Source: Parabacteroides goldsteinii DSM 19448 = WAL 12034 (GTDB lineage Bacteria; Bacteroidota; Bacteroidia; Bacteroidales; Tannerellaceae). Taken from it: a stretch of 64,000 nt of DNA. Position numbers and translations under genes: made by a program. The DNA lies in the NCBI RefSeq assembly GCF_000969835.1, contig NZ_KQ033912.1, positions 2,245,920 through 2,309,919 on the forward strand, read 5' to 3'. Under the pieces are notes generated by a model. The model saw only the letters and a list, made by a program, of their open reading frames with translations. It was not told where the DNA came from and did not search any database. Positions 55,568 to 62,211 of the stretch are shown in pieces (position 1 is the first letter of the stretch; each line of letters opens with the position of its first letter).

Positions 55568-57910
55568 ATGAAGAAGATACTATATACACTTATATTCTTC
55601 TGCTTACTCGTTACGAATGCAGTAGCTCAAAAGGCAATAGGCCAATGGAATACTTATTTATCTTATTACTCAACAACTTTGGTTGCTGAAGGTAATAATC
55701 ATGTATTCGGTGTAGCCAACGGTTCGTTATACAGTTATAATAAAGAAGATAACAGTATATCCTATTACTCAAAACAAACAGGGTTAAGTGACAATGATAT
55801 AAATAATGTAGCATTCAACCCGACTACAAATACACTACTAATTACATATAGCATCAGTGGAAATATTGACCTATTGAGTGATAAAGGTATCTACAACCTA
55901 CCTTATTTAATGAATAATTCCAATATTCAGGATAAGACGATTAACAGTATATTCATATATAATGAATACGCTTATTTATCCACCAATTTTGGAATTATGC
56001 TAATCAATATAGATAAAAAAGACATTACAGATACCTATAAGCTGAATAAAAAAGTATATTCTGTCTGTATTAAAGATGAGTATATCTATGCTGCTACAGA
56101 GAGCGGAGTAATCAGAGCTAAATTAGATAGTAATTTATTAGATCATAATAACTGGTCTGCTTATTCTCTCAATACTTCTATATTTAATAGTAATAACATC
56201 AGAAAAATAGTTTTATTCCAAAATAATTTATGTTTCTTTGTTCAGAATAGTGGAGTTTATTACCAATCTAACGGACAGATAAACATAATCTCTCAAAACA
56301 ATCAATTAAAAAATTTACTTGTCCGGAATGAAAATCTAATTACTTATACTGGTTCCACTCTTTATATCTATTCAAATTTTACGACTAAAGATGCTATTAA
56401 TGTAGAAAATATCAATGATGTTACATCCGGTAAAGATGCTAATACATTTTGGATAGCTACCGGAATAAATGGTATAAAAGGAATTAAAAAGAGCAACGAA
56501 CAATATACTACTATCCTGGAAAATACAAATAATGAATTATATTCTCCCAAACGGAATTATAATTATTTTATGACCATAGAAAACAATCAATTATATATTG
56601 TAGGTGGAGGCCGTAATTCTGATCGATTAAATATTCCCGGAACATTAATGATTTACAATGGAAACGAATGGTTTAATCTCGACGAAAACGAAGTTAATAA
56701 AGAAGTCAACAAACAATTTCCAGAGAATAACTTCATATTTACAACAAAAGATTACACAGGGATAGCAGTCGACCCCAAAGATCCTACCCATTATTTTGTT
56801 TCCGCTTATGGAGAAGGTGTATTAGAGTTTAGAGAAAATAAATTCGTAAAACTATACAATCATACTAATAGTACTATATCTCCCGCATTAAATAAAACAA
56901 CTGAACAACAATTCACTTACAACCGAATAGGAAGTTTAACCTTCGATAAAGAAGGTAATCTATGGATGACCAACTGTGAGATAGACGATGGAAGCATCAA
57001 AGTATTAAAAGCAGATGGTACTTGGATTTCTCTGATTCATGACAAATTGAATCATGCTTATCAGGCAGATAAAATATTAATTGCTTCAAATAATCGAAAA
57101 TGGATTAACTCTCCATCTCCAATTGGTATTTTCGTTTTAGATGATAAAGGAACGATAGATGACGTCAGTGATGATGAATTTGATTCATTTACAATATTCA
57201 AGAATAATAACGAAAGTATAGAAGCTGCCGGTTTCTATTGTGTTACAGAAGATAAGAACGGACAAATCTGGATTGGGACAAACAGAGGTCCTGTCTATTG
57301 TCTTAATTCCAAAGCTGAAATAAGTAAACTACAATTCTCCCGTGTCATTCGTCCGTTAGAAGACGGAAATGGAGAAGGTTATGCATTTCTGGATGGTGAA
57401 CAAGTCAATGCCATCGCCGTTGACGGAGGAAACCGTAAATGGATAGGAACACAAAGTTCCGGTGTATTTTTAGTCAGTGAAGACGGGATGGAAACCATTT
57501 CCAACTTTACAACAGCCAATTCTCCACTCCCATCCAACCAGGTCAATACTCTAGCTATCAACCAGCAGACAGGAGAAGTCTTCATCGGTACCGAAAAAGG
57601 ATTGGTATCTTATATGGGAGATGCCACGGAAGGCAGTGAAGATTATTCGGATATATATGCTTATCCGAATCCCGTTCGGCCGGAACAGAATGACCGTGTA
57701 ACCATCGTCGGACTGATGAATGATTCAAATGTAAAAATAACCGACCTGAAAGGCAATATCATTTATCAGGGTAAATCGGCCGGCGGAACATTTACATGGG
57801 ATTGCAGAAGAAAAGGTGGTGGCCGTGTTGCTACCGGAATTTACCTGGTATTATCAGCAACACCGGAAGCTAAAGAAAGTGTCGTTACTAAAATAATGGT
57901 AGTAAAATAA
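55568..57910 (+). CDS. porZ: Type IX secretion protein PorZ-like
   Basis: A 780-residue protein with a signal peptide (ILYTLIFFCLLVTNAVAQ). The opening KAIGQWNTYLSYYSTTLVAE and the two-component-regulator-type propeller repeats (LWMTNCEIDDGSIKV, GQIWIGTNRGPVYCL, KWIGTQSSGVFLVS) match PorZ, a beta-propeller surface protein that delivers the anionic LPS anchor to the type IX sortase. The last 80 residues are a sorting-type domain beginning YPNPVRPEQNDRVTI. The first 1.7 kb is markedly AT-rich compared with rdgB, and base composition becomes normal toward the end. The homology to P. gingivalis PorZ in length and order supports the call. Confidence 0.8.
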   Translation: MKKILYTLIFFCLLVTNAVAQKAIGQWNTYLSYYSTTLVAEGNNHVFGVANGSLYSYNKEDNSISYYSKQTGLSDNDINNVAFNPTTNTLLITYSISGNIDLLSDKGIYNLPYLMNNSNIQDKTINSIFIYNEYAYLSTNFGIMLINIDKKDITDTYKLNKKVYSVCIKDEYIYAATESGVIRAKLDSNLLDHNNWSAYSLNTSIFNSNNIRKIVLFQNNLCFFVQNSGVYYQSNGQINIISQNNQLKNLLVRNENLITYTGSTLYIYSNFTTKDAINVENINDVTSGKDANTFWIATGINGIKGIKKSNEQYTTILENTNNELYSPKRNYNYFMTIENNQLYIVGGGRNSDRLNIPGTLMIYNGNEWFNLDENEVNKEVNKQFPENNFIFTTKDYTGIAVDPKDPTHYFVSAYGEGVLEFRENKFVKLYNHTNSTISPALNKTTEQQFTYNRIGSLTFDKEGNLWMTNCEIDDGSIKVLKADGTWISLIHDKLNHAYQADKILIASNNRKWINSPSPIGIFVLDDKGTIDDVSDDEFDSFTIFKNNNESIEAAGFYCVTEDKNGQIWIGTNRGPVYCLNSKAEISKLQFSRVIRPLEDGNGEGYAFLDGEQVNAIAVDGGNRKWIGTQSSGVFLVSEDGMETISNFTTANSPLPSNQVNTLAINQQTGEVFIGTEKGLVSYMGDATEGSEDYSDIYAYPNPVRPEQNDRVTIVGLMNDSNVKITDLKGNIIYQGKSAGGTFTWDCRRKGGGRVATGIYLVLSATPEAKESVVTKIMVVK

Positions 57911-57912
57911 AA

Positions 57913-57950
57913 AATCAGCCCTGTTATCATGATGAATAACAGGGCTGATT
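57913..57950. terminator. Bidirectional terminator between porZ and nadA
   Basis: AATCAGCCCTGTTAT (57913-57927) and ATAACAGGGCTGATT (57936-57950) form a perfect 15-bp stem with an 8-nt loop. It is flanked by AAAAAA on the left and TTTTATT on the right, so it serves both converging genes. Confidence 0.9.
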
Positions 57951-57955
57951 TTTTA

Positions 57956-58942
57956 TTATAAACCTAACTTCTCAGATATCTCCAACATCTTCCGAATCGG
58001 TTTAATAGCTTTTTTCTGCACCTCTCCGTCTACGAATATTTCCGGCATCTCATACTTCAGGCAGTTATAGAGCTTCTCCATCGTATTCAAACGCATGAAA
58101 TTACATTCGTTACAAGCACAGGTACTATCGTTTGGCGGAGCCGGGATAAACTCCTTTTCCGGACTCTTTTTCCGCATTTCGTGAATGACGCCGCTTTCCG
58201 TCGCTACAATGAACTGTTTCTTGTCCGACTTGATAGTGTGCTTCAAAAGTGCCGCAGTCGAACCTACGAAGTCGGAAACCTGTATAACGGGCTGTTTGCA
58301 TTCCGGGTGGGTGATTACTTCTGCATCCGGATACTGTTTCTTCAAATCCAGTATCTTTTCCAGTGAAAATTGTTCATGTACATGGCAGGCACCATCCCAC
58401 AGCAACATATTACGTCCGGTAATACTGTTGATATAATTACCCAGGTTACGGTCCGGGCCGAAAATCATCTTCGTTCCTTCCGGGAAACTTTCAACAATCT
58501 GACGGGCATTCGTGGAAGTTACCACCACATCTGTCACCGCTTTCACAGCAGCAGTTGTATTCACATAAGAAATAACCACATGATCCGGATGCTGTTTTAC
58601 AAATTCAGCAAACTCCGGAGCCGGACAACTGTCTGCCAGCGAACAGCCTGCATTCAGATCGGGAACCAGTACCTTCTTATCCGGACAAAGAATCTTCGCC
58701 GTTTCACCCATGAAATGAACACCGCAAAGAACAATGATATCCGCCGTTGTTTTAGCCGCCCACTGAGCCAGTGCCAGGCTGTCTCCTACATAATCTGCTA
58801 TATCCTGTATATCTCCTGTCTGATAATAATGAGCGAGGATAACCGCATTTTTCTCTTTACGCAACTTATCGATGGCCTCCTTCAGATTTATATCTTTAGG
58901 AACCAGTGCGTCCATATATCCGATTGATTGATTCGTCAACAT
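57956..58942 (-). CDS. nadA: Quinolinate synthase A
   Basis: The 328-residue NadA starts with ATG at 58942. Conserved elements: NAVILAHYYQTGDIQDIADY, GDSLALAQWA, the three [4Fe-4S] cysteines (in IIVLCGVHFMGETA, LNAGCSLADSCPA and the C-terminal TCACNECNFMRLN), and ATESGVIHEMRKKSPEK. It condenses iminoaspartate with dihydroxyacetone phosphate to quinolinate in NAD synthesis. A minus-strand -7 box lies at 59058-59065. The partner nadB/nadC genes are not in the window. Confidence 0.97.
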   Translation of the reverse strand: MLTNQSIGYMDALVPKDINLKEAIDKLRKEKNAVILAHYYQTGDIQDIADYVGDSLALAQWAAKTTADIIVLCGVHFMGETAKILCPDKKVLVPDLNAGCSLADSCPAPEFAEFVKQHPDHVVISYVNTTAAVKAVTDVVVTSTNARQIVESFPEGTKMIFGPDRNLGNYINSITGRNMLLWDGACHVHEQFSLEKILDLKKQYPDAEVITHPECKQPVIQVSDFVGSTAALLKHTIKSDKKQFIVATESGVIHEMRKKSPEKEFIPAPPNDSTCACNECNFMRLNTMEKLYNCLKYEMPEIFVDGEVQKKAIKPIRKMLEISEKLGL

Positions 58943-59057
58943 AGTATATCTATTATATTATTCCTGATTTCAATAGCCTATCAACAAGGTTATCACCAGT
59001 CTTTATTATTGATATTCTTACTATTAGTATAGTTATTAACTTCTTGTTGATAATCTG

Positions 59058-59065
59058 CAAAGGTA
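59058..59065 (-). promoter_or_regulatory. -7 promoter element TACCTTTG for nadA
   Basis: Minus-strand perfect TAnnTTTG match, about 116 bp before the nadA ATG. The predicted leader of about 108 nt contains the DnaA-box-like sites at 58978-59053. Confidence 0.45.
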
Positions 59066-59297
59066 AAAACTTTATTCATTCCCGCCGAAAAACAAAAGCA
59101 AAACTTAGCTATCCGATGACAAAAAAGGTATAAATTATTTACCTTATTCTATAGGGGCGAGCAGAGAGTTTGTCACACCTCATTATCAAACGATTACCCT
59201 TAAAAACGATTACAACCAGGGGTAAAAACATACTACTTTTGCCCTTGAGTTTGTCACCGTTAACATTTGAATACATTCAATGGAAGTAGCTTATTAT

Positions 59298-59440
59298 CAT
59301 CCCGATGACATTGAAATGCCATCCCGATGTTGATGCCGCCTCACCGGGACGACAATATTCAAAGCTAATAGCTTTTATCATTAAAGCCTATTGCTTTTAC
59401 GCTTAAAGTCTATTACCTTTGACCTTAGTCATAGCTATCC
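59298..59440. repeat. 22-bp-step tandem array in the candidate origin region
   Basis: Two units start CATCCCGATG at 59298 and 59320. After a shorter 19-bp spacer, three units of exactly 22 bp start at 59361, 59383 and 59405 with AAAGCTAATAGCTTT, AAAGCCTATTGCTTT and AAAGTCTATTACCTTT. The first of these is a perfect 7+7 palindrome around one base. A further degenerate unit ends in ATCCGGAT near 59440. The step and palindromic form match the other arrays in the window. Confidence 0.65.
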
Positions 59441-60015
59441 GGATAATAATACGAAGGTTTTAATTCAATGTTATTGACCGGATCCGGGGGGTATTCACAG
59501 TTAGTCCCTTCGGGACATTCGCTGTCACTATTCTTAATCCGATGACAGGAGTTAATGACATGAGGTTTCATCAACCATTAGTTATCCACAATCATATATT
59601 ATATTCTTATTAATCTTTAATTTTAAATTTAAATATGATGAATATGATATCCTGTTGAAACAGTTAATACATTTATGTTACAATATTTGTTTGGAGAGTT
59701 ATTAAAGTATATGAACCGGTTATCAAGAGGATACTAACATGAATAATGATATTTTAATTGCTGTATATCTTTATATTAGCTACTTTATTAGTTTTATGTT
59801 GATAACTGGTTGTGTGTAAAAGTTTATATCTCCGGATGGTTGTTGAAACGTGTATAACCCTTGTTAATAGCTCGTAATAAATAATGGGTTATAATTGTTG
59901 CATAATTAAAACAAGGGGGTGTATAACGGAGATTCTGAATAATGCAAGAACTTTTTTTCATTTTGTGTTCACTACTTATCAATACCTTTTCAACGGCATA
60001 TCCACATTAATTCGC

Positions 60016-60023
60016 TACTTTTG
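60016..60023 (+). promoter_or_regulatory. -7 promoter element TACTTTTG for the SpoU methyltransferase
   Basis: Perfect TAnnTTTG match 19 bp before the ATG at 60042. It overlaps an upstream TTG codon at 60021, which excludes that TTG as the translation start. Confidence 0.5.
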
Positions 60024-60041
60024 CAACCAAAGAAAATAGCT

Positions 60042-60572
60042 ATGCGTAAACTGAAGATAACAGAAATGAACCGCCTCACGCCGGAGGCTTTCAAGGAAAG
60101 TAAAAAGATACCTTTAATTGTTGTACTTGACCATATTAGGAGCCTGAACAATGTCGGTTCCGTTTTTCGTACTTCCGATGCGTTCCGGGTAGAGGCTATT
60201 TATTTATGTGGCATTACAGCCTGTCCTCCTCATGCAGAGATTCACAAGACGGCTTTAGGGGCGGAAGAAACGGTCGACTGGAAATATTTTAAAGATACAC
60301 ACGAGGCTGTTGATAACCTGAAACAACAAGGGTATGCCGTATGTGCCATTGAACAGGCAGAGGGAAGCGTGATGTTAGATAAGTTGTTGTTAGACAGGAA
60401 TAAAAAATACGCTATTGTCATGGGGAATGAAGTAAAAGGTGTTCAACAATCCGTTGTTGATAACTGTGATATGTGTATTGAAATACCTCAGTACGGGACA
60501 AAACATTCATTGAATGTGTCGGTAACGACCGGGATTGTTATCTGGGATTTCTTTAAACAGTTGTCAGAGTAA
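60042..60572 (+). CDS. SpoU/TrmH-family RNA 2'-O-methyltransferase
   Basis: The ATG at 60042 (MRKLKITEMNRLTPEAF) is used; the upstream TTG overlaps the promoter. The 176-residue SPOUT protein has the three family motifs: NNVGSVFRTSDAF (motif 1), IVMGNEVKGV (motif 2) and IEIPQYGTKHSLNVSVTTGI (motif 3, S-L-N-V-S knot). It 2'-O-methylates a nucleotide of tRNA or rRNA. Without an N-terminal extension the substrate cannot be assigned. Its 3' end overlaps that of the DUF4294 gene by 9 bp in convergent orientation. Confidence 0.9.
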   Translation: MRKLKITEMNRLTPEAFKESKKIPLIVVLDHIRSLNNVGSVFRTSDAFRVEAIYLCGITACPPHAEIHKTALGAEETVDWKYFKDTHEAVDNLKQQGYAVCAIEQAEGSVMLDKLLLDRNKKYAIVMGNEVKGVQQSVVDNCDMCIEIPQYGTKHSLNVSVTTGIVIWDFFKQLSE

Positions 60573-61169
60573 TCCTCTTTCCACCATAATAACGACACGT
60601 TCCGTCATGGCGTCTTTTCCTTTCGGGTCGTATTCGGATTTCAGGCTGGCTCCGAACATACCGGCAAACAGGTTCCAGAAGCCGGCCCTGAAACTACCCA
60701 GATAGGCTTTCAACAGGTTATAACTGGATTGGTTACATTCCCTGTCTATCAGTTTGATAAGTAATTTGCCTTGCGAGAAGGTCAGTTTTTTCAACTCTGG
60801 TTTATATTCTTTGAACAAGTCTTTTTCCATCCGCTTCAGATGAGCCTGGCGGGCTTTGTCATCGGGAAGGGTTTCCATGTATTCATATGTTTCTATTAAT
60901 GTTTCGTAGACCATCTTGGCATAAGGTAACGTACGTTTGACATCGCGGACCAGTTTGTTATACTTTTGTTCTTCCCGTTTGTTTTTAAAACGAACTTGCG
61001 GAAAGACAAAGACTTCCTGCAAGTTAACAACGGCAATGGTATCTTTCCCGTCGACATACGCTCTTTGTACACCTTCGGGAAGTGTATTTATTTTCAGCTT
61101 CTGCGCCTGGCTTCCGACTGCACAGAATAGAAATAAAATCAGGATTTTATACCATCTCTTCTTTATCAT
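60564..61169 (-). CDS. DUF4294 exported protein
   Basis: The 201-residue protein has a signal peptide (ILILFLFCAVGSQAQ). The rest is DUF4294: VNLQEVFVFPQVRFKNKREE, YNKLVRDVKRTLPYAKMVYE and LTFSQGKLLIKLIDRECNQS are characteristic of this Bacteroidetes family. Its function is unknown, and it is predicted to be periplasmic or envelope-associated. A minus-strand -7 box TACTTTTG is at 61176-61183, only 7 bp upstream of the ATG, so the mRNA may be almost leaderless. Confidence 0.8.
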   Translation of the reverse strand: MIKKRWYKILILFLFCAVGSQAQKLKINTLPEGVQRAYVDGKDTIAVVNLQEVFVFPQVRFKNKREEQKYNKLVRDVKRTLPYAKMVYETLIETYEYMETLPDDKARQAHLKRMEKDLFKEYKPELKKLTFSQGKLLIKLIDRECNQSSYNLLKAYLGSFRAGFWNLFAGMFGASLKSEYDPKGKDAMTERVVIMVERGLL

Positions 61170-61175
61170 CGTTTA

Positions 61176-61183
61176 CAAAAGTA
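61176..61183 (-). promoter_or_regulatory. -7 promoter element TACTTTTG for the DUF4294 gene
   Basis: Minus-strand TAnnTTTG match, immediately upstream of the ATG at 61169. Confidence 0.45.
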
Positions 61184-61283
61184 GGTGATTTACCAATAGC
61201 CTGTACCGGTTTTACAGAATTTGACTAATTATATGGAAATGATAATTTAGTTGTTAATAAGTTGTCAAGTCAATAAGAATCAT

Positions 61284-61291
61284 TATATTTG
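61284..61291 (+). promoter_or_regulatory. -7 promoter element TATATTTG
   Basis: Perfect TAnnTTTG match about 100 bp upstream of the barrel-protein gene at 61392, implying a leader of roughly 93 nt. Confidence 0.45.
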
Positions 61292-61391
61292 CTCCGATTC
61301 TGATAATGACAAAACGATATGACTATGAACATTGAATAGTATTTTGCATTAAAAGAGCGTTTATTTATTAACAACCAAAAATATCTTATCT

Positions 61392-62198
61392 ATGAAACAA
61401 TTGTTTTTATGCCTCCTGTTGGGGATTTCTCCCTGTTTGCATGCTGTTAATAACCTTCGTTTGCCCGGTGTTCGTTGTATGGGAATGGGCGAATGTGGTG
61501 TTGTGCAATCTGCACTTTTTAATCCTGCGGTAGTTGCTTTGGACAGTTATAAGTCTTTTGATATCAATTACTTTAATTATTACGGACTGAAAGAACTGGG
61601 AACGGTGGGTTTGTCGTTCAGTTATCCGAACAACTTACTTTCTGCGGGTGTTAATATCTCTTCTTTCGGTTATGACCGATACCGGGAAAGTATGTTCCGT
61701 GTTTTCCTGGGAAAATCACTTACTGAAAAATGGACAGCCGGTATCAGTATTCAATATACATTTTTTCAGACCGAGCTGGTTGAAGAAAAGCCGCAATACT
61801 TGTCCGCCGATGTCGGTATCTTGTTTATTCCCGTTGAAAAGCTGTTGATTGGTGTGTTGATACAGGATTTTCCATCCGTCAGTATTCAGAAAAAAGAGAT
61901 TGATATAGAGTCTTTTATATCCTATTCATTACAAATAGGTTTTCAATGGGAAGTAATTAACAACCTGTTGATAGCTGGAAATGCGGAGACGAATAAACAG
62001 ACTGTATTAACAGGTTGTATCGGCATGGAATATCAGTTGCTTACTCATTTTTATGTACGCACCGGTATTAAGACAACCCCTCTCCTGCCCACCCTGGGAA
62101 TAGGATACCGGTTATCGGGTTTTATTGTAGATGTGGCCGCTCTTTATCACCCGGTGTTGGGAATAAGTTCCGGTATTGGTTTGAAGTATTGTTTTTAA
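61392..62198 (+). CDS. Outer membrane barrel protein, PorV/FadL-like
   Basis: The 268-residue protein has a signal peptide (MKQLFLCLLLGISPCLHA). Residues 23-45 (RLPGVRCMGMGECGVVQSAL then FNPAVVAL) match the start of small FadL/PorV-type barrels, with the N-P-A motif. Alternating strands follow (TVGLSFSYPNNLLSAGVNIS, WTAGISIQYTFFQ) and the chain ends in GIGLKYCF with a terminal aromatic residue. It lies 13 bp before the HhH protein gene, so the two are probably one operon. The role is not known; the first residues are more cysteine-rich than usual. Confidence 0.65.
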   Translation: MKQLFLCLLLGISPCLHAVNNLRLPGVRCMGMGECGVVQSALFNPAVVALDSYKSFDINYFNYYGLKELGTVGLSFSYPNNLLSAGVNISSFGYDRYRESMFRVFLGKSLTEKWTAGISIQYTFFQTELVEEKPQYLSADVGILFIPVEKLLIGVLIQDFPSVSIQKKEIDIESFISYSLQIGFQWEVINNLLIAGNAETNKQTVLTGCIGMEYQLLTHFYVRTGIKTTPLLPTLGIGYRLSGFIVDVAALYHPVLGISSGIGLKYCF

Positions 62199-62211
62199 CG
62201 GAATGATCACT

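Larger units (their letters stand above)
58943..60020. other. Long non-coding segment: candidate replication origin
   Basis: This 1.08-kb gap has no convincing gene. It holds a perfect DnaA box TTATCCACA (59582-59590) and relatives CTATCAACA (58978-58986), TTATCACCA (58990-58998), TGTTGATAA (59045-59053 and 59797-59805), TTATCAAGA (59720-59728), TTATCAATA (59976-59984) and ATATCCACA (59998-60006). A very AT-rich stretch (59590-60000) could be the unwinding element. To the left the plus strand is C/A-biased in sampled genes, to the right more G/T-biased in sampled plus-strand genes, as at an origin. dnaA is not in the window. Confidence 0.5.

Noticed and set aside
59739..59819. 26-codon hydrophobic frame in the candidate origin region
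   Set aside because: It lies in very AT-rich DNA with a DnaA-box-like site inside it and lacks a promoter or conserved pattern; chance is more likely.
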